Source of the DNA: Burkholderia stabilis | GTDB taxonomy: Bacteria; Pseudomonadota; Gammaproteobacteria; Burkholderiales; Burkholderiaceae | Reading direction: 5' to 3' | Length of the DNA: 64,000 bases | NCBI RefSeq assembly: GCF_001742165.1 | Contig: NZ_CP016443.1 | Span: forward strand, 1,302,001 to 1,366,000 | Notes under the pieces: generated by a model | The model's database searches: none | What the model was told of the DNA's origin: nothing | What the model saw: the letters and a program-made list of their open reading frames with translations, nothing else | Position numbers and translations under genes: made by a program | In this document: piece after piece, positions 37,918 to 46,214 of the stretch | Layout of the letters: each line of letters begins with the position of its first letter | Numbering within the stretch: position 1 is the first letter of the stretch

Positions 37918-39298
37918 GATCGTTCGCCAGCTTCGTCAGCTTCGCGAGCAGCGCGTCGAAGCGCACGTCCTCGTGCGACGCCTGCGCGCAGAACGCGCCG
38001 ATCGCGTCGCGCGCGCGCAGCGCGAGATCGCCGAGGCGGTCGCTGCCCTCGCGATACTCGCCGATCTGCACGAGCAGCTCGATCTCCTGGTACTTCGCGA
38101 TCAGCTCGCGCACGCGCGCCGCCGCAAGCTGGTGCGCGCGGCTCGCGACGAGCGGCATCACGCGCGACAGGCTCGCGAGCACGTCGATCGCCGGATAGCG
38201 GTTCGCGAGCGCGATCTTGCGCGACAGCACGATGTGGCCGTCGAGAATCGAGCGCACTTCCTCGGCGATCGGGTCCGATTCCTCGTCGCCTTCGACGAGC
38301 ACCGTGTAGAGCGCGGTGATCGACCCGTTCGCTCCCTGCCCCGCGCGTTCGAGCAGGCGCGGCAGCACCGCGAACGTCGACGGCGGGAAACTGCGCCGCG
38401 TCGGCGGCTCGCCGCTCGCGAGCCCGACCTCGCGCTGCGCGCGCGCAAAGCGCGTCAGCGAATCGACCAGCAGCAGCACGCGCTTGCCGGCATCGCGGAA
38501 ATGCTCGGCGATCGCGGTCGCGACGAGCGCGGATTTCACGCGCTCCATCGCGGGCCGGTCGGACGTCGACACGACGACGATCGAACGCGCGCGCACCTCG
38601 GGCGACAGGCTGTGCTCGATGAATTCGCGCACCTCGCGGCCGCGCTCGCCGACGAGCGCGATCACGTTCACGTCGGCCTGCGCGCCGCGCGCGATCATCC
38701 CGAGCAGCGTGCTCTTGCCGACGCCCGACGGCGCGAAGATGCCGACGCGCTGCCCGATGCCGAGCGTCATCAGCCCGTCGATCACGCGCACGCCGGTCGG
38801 AAACGGCGTGTCGATCATCTTGCGCGCGAGCGGGTTCGGCGGGTCCTGCTGCGTCGACACCCACGCGGCGCCCGTCACGGGCCCGCGATCGTCGAGCGGC
38901 CGGCCGAGCCCGTCGAGCACGCGGCCGAACAAGCCTTCGCCGACCGGAAACACGTGCTCGCGCCCGGACGGCACGACGATCGTCTCCGGCGACAGGCCGG
39001 CCACGTCGCCGAGCGGCGTGAGCAGCGTCGTCTGCCGCGAAAAGCCGACCACCTCGGCGAGCAGCGTCGGCTGGTTCGGCGTGCGCAGCTCGCAGATCTC
39101 GCCGAGCCGCGCGCGGATGCCGGTCGCGTTCAGGATCTGCCCGACGGCATGATTGACGCGGCCCTGCACCGACACCGGCGAGAAGAACGCGAGCCCCGCG
39201 TCGAGATCGCCGACGAGGCGGCCGCGATCGAACGGCGTGTCGCCGTCGTCGCCACCGTCGCCGCCGAACGATTGCGCGTCATCGAGTGGCGCGTTCAT
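37910..39298 (-). CDS. sctN: T3SS ATPase SctN
   Basis: A 462-residue hexameric ATPase of the FliI/YscN family that unfolds and detaches substrates at the cytosolic face. The P-loop is [13 protein letters not shown], followed by [13 protein letters not shown], the Walker B strand [20 protein letters not shown] and [25 protein letters not shown]. The N-terminus has an acidic Gly/Asp-rich extension (about 1-30). The ATG at 39298 lies inside the stop of sctL (ATGA). An upstream open frame exists but belongs to other genes. Confidence 0.97.
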   Translation of the reverse strand: MNAPLDDAQSFGGDGGDDGDTPFDRGRLVGDLDAGLAFFSPVSVQGRVNHAVGQILNATGIRARLGEICELRTPNQPTLLAEVVGFSRQTTLLTPLGDVAGLSPETIVVPSGREHVFPVGEGLFGRVLDGLGRPLDDRGPVTGAAWVSTQQDPPNPLARKMIDTPFPTGVRVIDGLMTLGIGQRVGIFAPSGVGKSTLLGMIARGAQADVNVIALVGERGREVREFIEHSLSPEVRARSIVVVSTSDRPAMERVKSALVATAIAEHFRDAGKRVLLLVDSLTRFARAQREVGLASGEPPTRRSFPPSTFAVLPRLLERAGQGANGSITALYTVLVEGDEESDPIAEEVRSILDGHIVLSRKIALANRYPAIDVLASLSRVMPLVASRAHQLAAARVRELIAKYQEIELLVQIGEYREGSDRLGDLALRARDAIGAFCAQASHEDVRFDALLAKLTKLANDHV

Positions 39299-39924
39299 CG
39301 TGTGCCGCCCTTCAATGCGTCGCGGCGGATCGCCTGGCGCAGCGCGTCGATCTGCAGGTCGAGGCTTGCATCGATGCGTCCGGACGGCGTCTCGACCGTG
39401 CATGCGTGACGTTCGAGCTGCGCATCCTCGACGATGCGGATCTTCTGCCGGTTCGACTGTCCGGCGAATGCGCCATCGAGCGCGTCGCGCATCTCGTCGG
39501 TCCGGCCGGGCGCGATGCGCACGATCAGGAACGCCTCGTCGCGCACGAGCGGCGCGATCCGCGACAGCGCGGCCTCGTACAGCTTCTGCGTGCTCATCTC
39601 GCCGACGATCGCGCGCACGGCCTTCACGACGATGTCGGCCATCGCATCCTTCATCGTCTCCATCGTGCGCGTGGCGGCGAGCGCCTGCGTATACGCCTGC
39701 GCCGCCTGCTCGCGCTGCGCGCGGCGCATCCCTTCGTCGTAGCCGGCCGCCTGGCGCTTGTCGAATTCGCGCTGCGCGTCGGCGACGATGCGCGCGGCCT
39801 CGTCGTGCGCGGTCGCGATCACCGCGGACGCGTCGAGCAGCGCCGCGTATTCGCGCTCCTTGAGCACCTTGCGCTCCGACAGCAGCTGCAGGTTGTCGCT
39901 CGTGATCAGAAAAGCCAGTCCCAT
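39295..39924 (-). CDS. sctL: T3SS stator/peripheral stalk protein SctL
   Basis: A 209-residue YscL/FliH-type protein. The N-terminal half is a charged helix ([19 protein letters not shown], then [32 protein letters not shown]) and the C-terminal half a compact domain (about 110-200) with [20 protein letters not shown], a SctL signature. It links the ATPase to SctQ and dampens ATPase activity. It overlaps sctK by 19 bases and sctN by 4. Confidence 0.9.
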   Translation of the reverse strand: MGLAFLITSDNLQLLSERKVLKEREYAALLDASAVIATAHDEAARIVADAQREFDKRQAAGYDEGMRRAQREQAAQAYTQALAATRTMETMKDAMADIVVKAVRAIVGEMSTQKLYEAALSRIAPLVRDEAFLIVRIAPGRTDEMRDALDGAFAGQSNRQKIRIVEDAQLERHACTVETPSGRIDASLDLQIDALRQAIRRDALKGGTR

Positions 39925-40655
39925 GACGCAAGCCTCTCGGGAATCAGAAACAGGAACAGCAGCTCACCGAACTGGTCGCGCTGCGCGCGGTTCAGCCAGT
40001 AAGGCGCCTCGTCGTCGATCGCGCGGTTGAATTTCAGGCGCACGCGTTGCGCAACCGCATCGCCGGCCACGCCGATGAAATCCGCGAGCAGCCGCCCGCC
40101 GCGTGCGCGGATCACCGCCGGCAGCGCGGCGGGGTCCGCACGCCACGGCTCGAGCGTGTCGGCGAGCGCGCCGAATTCCGGCGCGCGCTCGAGCGCGAGT
40201 TCCAGCGCGTCGCCGCCGAGCCGCGCCGCGACTTCCGCGCGAATGCGCCGCGCGGCCAGCGCGTCGCGCAGCCAGTGGCGATGCAGCAGCAGCCCCGCAT
40301 ACGACGCCAGTTGCTCGAGCGCCGCACCCGGCAGCAGCGCGAGCCGCGCGCACGGGTTCGCGACGTCGAAGTCGTGCCGGCCGGCCACGCCGTTCGCATC
40401 GAGCAGGTGCCGCGCGAGCAGCTTGCGGCCGGCCGCGCCGAACGCATCCGGCGAGCGGTAGCGCGCAGGCCAGTCGGCCGGCACGCGCGTCACGTGCAGA
40501 TAGCGGTCGGGCCGCAGGTTGAAGTCGCAGACAAGCGCATGAAACGCCGCGCGCCGCCCGGCCGGTGGCGGCGCGAGCGGCTGCAGCCACGGCAGCGGCG
40601 CGGTATCGGCCGGAGCCGCCGCGTCGCCCGGCGGCGCCGCATACGGATCGCTCAT
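39906..40655 (-). CDS. sctK: T3SS sorting-platform protein SctK
   Basis: A 249-residue protein with the YscK-like segment [18 protein letters not shown] near residues 45-62 and an aromatic end ([20 protein letters not shown]...WDWLF). In the sorting platform SctK joins SctQ pods to SctD in the inner ring. The gene order sctJ-sctK-sctL is the usual one. The start at 40655 overlaps sctJ by 4 bases. Sequence conservation in this family is low, so the call leans on context plus the short motif. Confidence 0.82.
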   Translation of the reverse strand: MSDPYAAPPGDAAAPADTAPLPWLQPLAPPPAGRRAAFHALVCDFNLRPDRYLHVTRVPADWPARYRSPDAFGAAGRKLLARHLLDANGVAGRHDFDVANPCARLALLPGAALEQLASYAGLLLHRHWLRDALAARRIRAEVAARLGGDALELALERAPEFGALADTLEPWRADPAALPAVIRARGGRLLADFIGVAGDAVAQRVRLKFNRAIDDEAPYWLNRAQRDQFGELLFLFLIPERLASWDWLF

Positions 40656-41530
40656 GCGCCGTCGCGCGCGCCGTCCGGCGTGCGCAGCCCGCCGCCGGAC
40701 GACTGCCCGGCTGCACCGTTGCCGCCGCGCGCCGCGCCGAGCAGGCCGGCAAGCCGTGTGCCGAACATCCCGCGCCGCGCCGCCGACAGCGCGATCACCG
40801 CGCAGGTCAGCAGGATCAGCGCGAACACGAGCCAGCCGAGCGGCGAACGCAGCCGCAGGATGTCCGACACCGCGCTGCCGATCCCGTCCACGCGCGCCGT
40901 GCGTGCGGCGGCCGGCTGCAGGAACAGCGACACGTTGTCGTACTGCAGCCCTTCGATGCTGTGCGCGACGAGATCCTTGACCATCGGCGCCATCGCGCGC
41001 AGGTCGACGCCGGGCCGGTAGCGGATATACACGGCCGCCGACGACGGCTTGATCTTGTCCGCCAGCGGATCGTTCTCCGGAATCACGACCTGCACGCGCG
41101 CGACCACCACGCCTTCGATGTCCTGCAACGTACGCGACAGGTCCTGCGACACGCCGTACAGGTAGCGCATGCGCTCCTCGGCCGGCGTCGACACAAGGCC
41201 CTGCTTCTGGAACAGCTCGCCGAGGCTCGCATAGCTCGCCTTCGGCAGCCCGTTCGCCTGCAGCACCGTGAGCGCCGACTGCATGTCGCCGTCCGCGACG
41301 CTGACCAGCCACGCGTTGCGGTCCGACGTGTCGCGCGCGTCGTTGTCCTTCGACGCGCTGATGCCCGCGTCGCCGAGCACCGCGACCATCTGGTTCGCGT
41401 CGCGCTCCGACAGGCCCGAGTACAGCTCCTTCTGGCACCCGGCCAGCAGCACGAGCAGCCCCGCGAGCAGCGCGCGCGCTGCCCGGCTGCGCCACGCATG
41501 CGCGCGCGGCGTCGAATCGATCGTCGTCAT
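40652..41530 (-). CDS. sctJ: T3SS inner-ring lipoprotein SctJ
   Basis: A 292-residue lipoprotein. The signal ends in LVLLAGC (lipobox, Cys at about 32). Two ring-building domains follow, with ELYSGLSERDANQMVAVL and the conserved linker region, GVVVARVQVVIPENDPLADKIKPSSAAVYIRY and MVKDLVAHSIEGLQYDNVSL. A C-terminal membrane helix (about 228-252) is present. It forms the inner ring with SctD. The tail after the helix is Gly/Ala-rich. Confidence 0.95.
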   Translation of the reverse strand: MTTIDSTPRAHAWRSRAARALLAGLLVLLAGCQKELYSGLSERDANQMVAVLGDAGISASKDNDARDTSDRNAWLVSVADGDMQSALTVLQANGLPKASYASLGELFQKQGLVSTPAEERMRYLYGVSQDLSRTLQDIEGVVVARVQVVIPENDPLADKIKPSSAAVYIRYRPGVDLRAMAPMVKDLVAHSIEGLQYDNVSLFLQPAAARTARVDGIGSAVSDILRLRSPLGWLVFALILLTCAVIALSAARRGMFGTRLAGLLGAARGGNGAAGQSSGGGLRTPDGARDGA

Positions 41531-41579
41531 CGTTTGTCCGCTTCATGGCGCGTGAGGCCGTATCCGGCCCCGCGCGCTT

Positions 41580-42056
41580 TCACTCCTGCGTCTTCAGCAC
41601 GGTGTGCGTGAAGCCGTTCGCCGCCTGCGCGACCGACAGGCTCAACTGGTATTCGGAAATCGTGGTGGTCGCCGTCCACTGGAAATCCATCGCCTTCACC
41701 ATCGTCATCAACGGATCGCTGCGGCTGTCGGCCATCGACGTCAGCATCTCGCCGCGATGCTTGTCGATGTTCGCGTACCGCGTGTCGAGATCGTTGCCGT
41801 ACGTGCGCAACCGCTCGACGAGCGACGACGGGTTCGCCTGCGCGGGCGTCATCTGCACGGCCGGCGCCGCGTCCGCCGTCACGCGCGCCATCGCGACGCC
41901 CGACGATGGCGCCTGCGCGGCCGGCGACGCGCCCGGCTGCATCAGCGCATCGAACTGGCGCACCTGCGCCGGATCGGACGCCGAACCCGTTTGCTGCGCC
42001 GCGCTCGCGAGCGCGGCAGCGCCCGGCGGCGCTGCGCCTACGCCTGTCACTGACAT
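41580..42056 (-). CDS. sctI: T3SS inner rod/adaptor protein SctI
   Basis: A 158-residue protein with a disordered Ala/Pro-rich first half. The C-terminal 80 residues carry the conserved helix pair ending SEYQLSLSVAQAANGFTHTVLKTQE, which matches YscI/HrpB2-type proteins. SctI connects the export gate to the needle. A strong AAGGAGG ribosome site precedes the ATG. The N-terminal extension is longer than in the usual 110-130-residue members. Confidence 0.85.
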   Translation of the reverse strand: MSVTGVGAAPPGAAALASAAQQTGSASDPAQVRQFDALMQPGASPAAQAPSSGVAMARVTADAAPAVQMTPAQANPSSLVERLRTYGNDLDTRYANIDKHRGEMLTSMADSRSDPLMTMVKAMDFQWTATTTISEYQLSLSVAQAANGFTHTVLKTQE

Positions 42057-42205
42057 GATCTATGCCCTCCTTGGCTGGCAGGCGCCGGACCGCATCGGCC
42101 GGGCCTGCCCGGAACAGGCCGGCCGGCACGCACGCCCCCGCCGCCGGGCGCCCTTGGCGGGCTGACCCGGCGCGCATCGGCGCGCGGCGCGGCCGGTGGC
42201 CGGCG

Positions 42206-42421
42206 TCATGCGCGGCCGGCGGAACTCAGGTGTTGCGCGACCTGGGCGTTCGCCGTCCCCTCCTGCGCGGTCACCGCGTTGCTGGTTTCGAACGTCGCCG
42301 TCGATTGCTGGACCTGGAAGTTGATCTTCGTCAGTTCGAGCTGCGTCTTGGTCAGGTCGTCCGCCTGCTGCTGGACCTGGGTCGTGTCGGTTGCGCTACC
42401 GGTACTGGTCGGGCCTGGCAT
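42206..42421 (-). CDS. Small T3SS protein, candidate needle/pilus subunit (71 aa)
   Basis: The ATG at 42421 follows AAGGAG at a good distance and gives a 71-residue soluble, cysteine-free helical protein, rich in Gln/Thr (QADDLTKTQLELTKINFQVQQS...). Size, helical character and the place between sctI and sctD fit a needle (SctF) or Hrp-pilin subunit, which is otherwise missing from this locus. Needle proteins are poorly conserved outside their ends and I do not see the usual SctF end motif, so this is a positional inference. A secreted regulator or chaperone is the alternative. Confidence 0.6.
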   Translation of the reverse strand: MPGPTSTGSATDTTQVQQQADDLTKTQLELTKINFQVQQSTATFETSNAVTAQEGTANAQVAQHLSSAGRA

Positions 42422-42487
42422 GCTGTGCTCCTTGATGTGAAGTTCATCTGCTTTTCCGGCGGCAGCCCCATGCCCCGCCGGCGACGT

Positions 42488-42513
42488 GGGACGCCGCACG
42501 TGTGCGACGTCCC
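42488..42513 (-). other. Hairpin between sctD and the small candidate needle gene
   Basis: Arms GGGACG (42488-42493) and CGTCCC (42508-42513) flank a mostly paired centre (CCGCAC/TGCG). It lacks a T-run, so it looks more like an mRNA processing or stabilising element than a terminator. Such a structure could raise the level of the small downstream gene, as needle subunits need high amounts (inference). Confidence 0.35.
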
Positions 42514-42566
42514 GCGTTCATGCGCGCACCGCGCGTCGCGCGATGCGCATGACCTGTCTCGCGGCG

Positions 42567-43919
42567 CTAGTGCGCCGCCTCCTTCGCTGCTCCCGGCGCG
42601 GCTGCTGCCGGCGCGACATCCGGCAGCAACGTCGGCCCCGGCACCGGCTGCGCGACCCCGGCCGCGGCGCCGCTCGCAAGCGGCGGCACGGGCGGCGCGG
42701 GCGCCTGTTCAGGTGCGTTCGCCGGCGCGCCGCCGAGCGGCATCGTGATGCGCTGGCCGTTGCGCTCGAACACGACTTCGTTCGGGCCGATCGACACGAC
42801 GGTCGGGCCGTCCTTCAGCCGCGCGCCCTCGAAATAGCGGCTGCCGTCGGCCGTCTCGATGTAGCGCTGGTCGCCGTCGCCGGCGAACACGGTCGTGATC
42901 TCCGGGATACCGGCCATGCCGCCGAGCGTCGTCGTCGTGCGCGGCGCGGCCGCATCGGCATCGCTGACGTGATCGACCACTTCGAGCGCCGGGCGCGCGT
43001 CCTTCATGTAGTTGCGGATACGCGGCTCGATCTGCGCGCGCGCCGCCGTGCCCGTCAACTCGATCCGGCCGCGCCCGAGATACGTGACGGTGAGCGCCGT
43101 ATCGCTGAAATAGGTCTGCGCGGTCGCAACGAGATCGCTGACCACGTAGATGTTGCCGAGCGCCGCGTTGTCGACGCCCGCGACGATCTGCGCGACGCGA
43201 TCGCGCGCGGCCGGGTCGCTCACGTAGCCCGACACGATCACGCCGTCGTCGCGCGGCGCGACGGCCAGCTCCGGATACGCGTGCAACTGCTGCTGCAGCC
43301 GGTGCGTGCGCGCGAGCACCGATTCGTGCTGCCACGGCAAGCGCCCGGACCACGCGACGAAGCCGTAGCCGAGCGCACCGAGCAGCACGCCGACCCACAG
43401 CGCGACCAGCGCGATCACGAGCCGCCGGCTGCCGAGGCGGCGCAGCCCGCCGTTGAGCCAGCCGAGCCACGCGGCCTCGCGCGCGGCATCCGGCGCGTCG
43501 GCTTCGTCGGGCACCGCGACGCTCGCCTGCGTGTGCCGCGCGATGCCGAGCCGGATCGAGCCGACCGTCACGACGTCGTGCGGCGTCATCGAGCGGCGGC
43601 CCGCGCCGAGCGGTTCGTCGTTGAACAGCACCGGTGCGTCGACCTCGCCGCCGTGGTTCTGCACGGTGACCGCGAGCGCGCCGACCTGCAGGCACACCTG
43701 CTTCGCGCCGATCTCGCGATCGGGCAGGATCACTTCGCAATCGGCCGCCGTGCCGACCCAGTTCGCACCACGCGCGAGCGACATCGTGCGGCCATACATC
43801 GGCCCGCTCAGGAAACACAGGTTCCACGGCGACGCGAGCGCGGCCGCGCTCGCGCCGGCGCCTCCCGCGCCGCCGGGCAATGCGCCATCGCCGTGCGGAT
43901 CAATGATGCTCGTCGACAT
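42567..43919 (-). CDS. sctD: T3SS inner-ring protein SctD
   Basis: A 450-residue bitopic protein. The N-terminal FHA-like cytosolic domain (about 30-130: FLSGPMYGRTMSLARG, WVGTAADCEVILPD) would bind SctK. One membrane helix lies at about 168-190 (LVIALVALWVGVLLGALGYGFVAW). Periplasmic ring domains (about 200-330) include SGYVSDPAARDRVAQIV. The end (about 335-450) is Pro/Ala-rich and holds a small repeated-looking segment (ERNGQRITMPL) resembling pilotin or secretin-contact regions. It overlaps sctC by 20 bases. Confidence 0.9.
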   Translation of the reverse strand: MSTSIIDPHGDGALPGGAGGAGASAAALASPWNLCFLSGPMYGRTMSLARGANWVGTAADCEVILPDREIGAKQVCLQVGALAVTVQNHGGEVDAPVLFNDEPLGAGRRSMTPHDVVTVGSIRLGIARHTQASVAVPDEADAPDAAREAAWLGWLNGGLRRLGSRRLVIALVALWVGVLLGALGYGFVAWSGRLPWQHESVLARTHRLQQQLHAYPELAVAPRDDGVIVSGYVSDPAARDRVAQIVAGVDNAALGNIYVVSDLVATAQTYFSDTALTVTYLGRGRIELTGTAARAQIEPRIRNYMKDARPALEVVDHVSDADAAAPRTTTTLGGMAGIPEITTVFAGDGDQRYIETADGSRYFEGARLKDGPTVVSIGPNEVVFERNGQRITMPLGGAPANAPEQAPAPPVPPLASGAAAGVAQPVPGPTLLPDVAPAAAAPGAAKEAAH

Positions 43920-45936
43920 GGGTGGTCGCTCCTGCGGTCGTCGCGCCCGGCTGCGGCGCCGCCTCTTTCGGCGGCGGCAGCGCGGGCGGGCCGAACTTCG
44001 TGCCGGGCAACGGCTTCGGCGTCAGCGGCACCGCGACGTCGTTGTCCGGCGGGCGATACATCGACAGCCCCTCCGGATTGGCCGGCGCGTCGGCGCCCGG
44101 GTTCACGGGCGAGCCGTCCGGCGCGTACATCGACGCGGCCGTCACCACGCGCGGCGTCAGCAGGTAGAACCGCTCCATGTGGTTGCCCGACTTGTCGGTG
44201 TACTTGAACAGGTTGCCGATCAGCGGAATGTCGGACAGCCAGGGCACGCCGCTCTTGTTCAGCCGCACCTCGTCGTCGTTGAAACCCGCGATCAACAAGC
44301 TCTTGCCTTCGTCGATCATCGACTTGGTGACGATGTTGCGCTGCTGGATCACCGGGATGTTCGACACGGTCTGCCCCTGCACGACGTTGCCGTCCTGGAT
44401 GTCGATCGACATCATCACGCTCTGCGGATTGCCGGACACGGCGGCCGCGTTGCGGATCGCCTCGTCGACGATCATCGGCGTCACCTTGATGCTCGTGCCG
44501 GTCGTCACGCTGTACAGCGACGAATCCTGGTAGCCCTGCACCTGCACGTAGAACTGCGTGAGGTTCTCGAGGATCGCCTCGGTGTTGTCGAGCGCGAGCA
44601 CCTTCGGTTTCGAGCGCAACTGCGCCTGCCCCTTCTGCGCGAGCGCGTTCACGCGCGTAAGCAGGTAATTGCGCAGCGAGCCGCCGATCGAGGCGGTCAG
44701 CGCGATGCCGGTCGGCAGGAAGGTGCCCGTCTGCCCGGTTTCCGACGTGCCGACGCCGAACGTCAGCGGCGGGTTGCCCGAGCCGCTGTACTGCGTGTTG
44801 CCGTTCAGCGGATTCGCGCCGTTGCCGATCTGCACGTCGCCGTGCGTCGTGTGCAGGCGCCAGTCGATCCCGAGGCTGTCGAGCGAATCCTCGTTGATGT
44901 CGATGATCGTCACGTTGATCTCGACGATGCGCGGCCGCTCGTCGAGCTGGTTGATCAGCGACTGGTAGCGGTACATGTTCTCCGGCAGGTCGCGCACGAT
45001 CACCGCGTTGATCGCCGGATCGGCGACGATCTGCGGCAGCGTGTCGCCGCCGCCGCTCGAGAACGGCGAGAATCCGCCGACCGCGCTGCCGTCGCCCGAA
45101 TAACCGCCCGCGCGCGGGCCGCCGGAAATATCGGGGAAATCGAGGCGCGGCACCGCGATCGTCATCCCCGAGCCGAGTTTCACCTGGCGCGCAGCCTGCC
45201 CGAGCGACGTGCTCGACGGCGGCGCGTTCGTGCCGCCGCCCTTGCCGAACAGCTTGCGCAGGATCGTCGCGACGCCCGGCACCGTCACTTCCTTGCCCGA
45301 GCGGTTGATCGTGAAGTCCGACGCCCAGCCGTACTTCAGCCGGAACGCGCGGATATCCGCGTGCGCGCCGTTCGCCGACGGATCGCCGACCGAGCCGACC
45401 GCCTGCCGCACGAGCTCGACGTAGCGGCGCGGGCCGGCCACGTACACGCTGTTCGCGCGGTCGTTGATCACGAGCGTGTAGCGCTTGTCGGGAATCTGCA
45501 TCGCCTGCAGCGCGCGGCCGATTTCACCCGATGCATTCGGCGGGATCGGAATCATCTGCGTCTGCGACTGGTCGGCCGGATCGACATACAGGAACGAGCC
45601 GTCGTAGTACCACGTGAGCCCGTAGGTCGAGCAGATCGTATCGAGCGTCTGCTGCGGCGTGCCCGAGAAGCGGCCGCTGATCACGCCGTCGACCTTCGGG
45701 TCGACCACCGCCGTCACGTCCTGCGACGATGCGAGCTCGCGAATGAAGTCGCCGATCTTCTTGCCGTTCGCGACGATCGTGAACGGCTTGTTGCGCCAGC
45801 GCAGGTCCGCGGCGCGGGCCGGCTGCGCGGGCGCCATGCACAGCGACGCCGTGAGCAGCGCGGTCGCGCACAAGGCAAGCGCGGCCCGTTGCAGGCTGCG
45901 CGGTTGAAACCGGATCGAGGCGACGCGTCGACGCAT
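43900..45936 (-). CDS. sctC: T3SS outer-membrane secretin SctC
   Basis: A 678-residue exported secretin. The ATG at 45936 overlaps the sctS stop by one base and has GGAG before it; a TTG three bases earlier is less likely. Signal peptide about 1-42. N0/N1 domains (about 45-190) contain FTIVANGKKIGDFIRELASSQ and the N-domain KxYTLVINDRANSVYVAG. The secretin core includes VEINVTIIDINEDSLDSLGIDW and the C-terminal signature VPWLSDIPLIGNLFKYTDKS. The tail after about 600 is Pro-rich, where pilotins bind in other systems; no pilotin gene is seen nearby. Confidence 0.96.
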   Translation of the reverse strand: MRRRVASIRFQPRSLQRAALALCATALLTASLCMAPAQPARAADLRWRNKPFTIVANGKKIGDFIRELASSQDVTAVVDPKVDGVISGRFSGTPQQTLDTICSTYGLTWYYDGSFLYVDPADQSQTQMIPIPPNASGEIGRALQAMQIPDKRYTLVINDRANSVYVAGPRRYVELVRQAVGSVGDPSANGAHADIRAFRLKYGWASDFTINRSGKEVTVPGVATILRKLFGKGGGTNAPPSSTSLGQAARQVKLGSGMTIAVPRLDFPDISGGPRAGGYSGDGSAVGGFSPFSSGGGDTLPQIVADPAINAVIVRDLPENMYRYQSLINQLDERPRIVEINVTIIDINEDSLDSLGIDWRLHTTHGDVQIGNGANPLNGNTQYSGSGNPPLTFGVGTSETGQTGTFLPTGIALTASIGGSLRNYLLTRVNALAQKGQAQLRSKPKVLALDNTEAILENLTQFYVQVQGYQDSSLYSVTTGTSIKVTPMIVDEAIRNAAAVSGNPQSVMMSIDIQDGNVVQGQTVSNIPVIQQRNIVTKSMIDEGKSLLIAGFNDDEVRLNKSGVPWLSDIPLIGNLFKYTDKSGNHMERFYLLTPRVVTAASMYAPDGSPVNPGADAPANPEGLSMYRPPDNDVAVPLTPKPLPGTKFGPPALPPPKEAAPQPGATTAGATTHVDEHH

Positions 45937-46214
45937 CAAAAGACTCCTGTGGAAGAAACGAACACACGTTCCAGCGCCTGCTGCGCGAAGCGCAGCACTT
46001 CGCCGCCGAGCCAGCCCGACAGCAGCACGAGTGCGACCATCACGGCGATCAGCCGCACCGCGATGCCGATGTTGGCGTCCTGCACCTGCGTGACGGCCTG
46101 CAGGATCGCGACGACGAGGCCCGTGACGGTGGCGATCACCACGATCGGCATCGACAGCAGCAGCACGAGCATCAGCGCCTGGCGCGTCAGGTCGAGGATC
46201 GTCGAGCTCGTCAT
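45936..46214 (-). CDS. sctS: T3SS export gate protein SctS
   Basis: A 92-residue FliQ/YscS homologue with two hydrophobic hairpins: LDLTRQALMLVLLLSMPIVVIATVTGLVVAILQAVTQVQD and a second helix near 55-72. The QAVTQVQD turn is the family hallmark. Length is normal. It overlaps sctV by 4 bases and sctC by 1. Confidence 0.95.
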   Translation of the reverse strand: MTSSTILDLTRQALMLVLLLSMPIVVIATVTGLVVAILQAVTQVQDANIGIAVRLIAVMVALVLLSGWLGGEVLRFAQQALERVFVSSTGVF

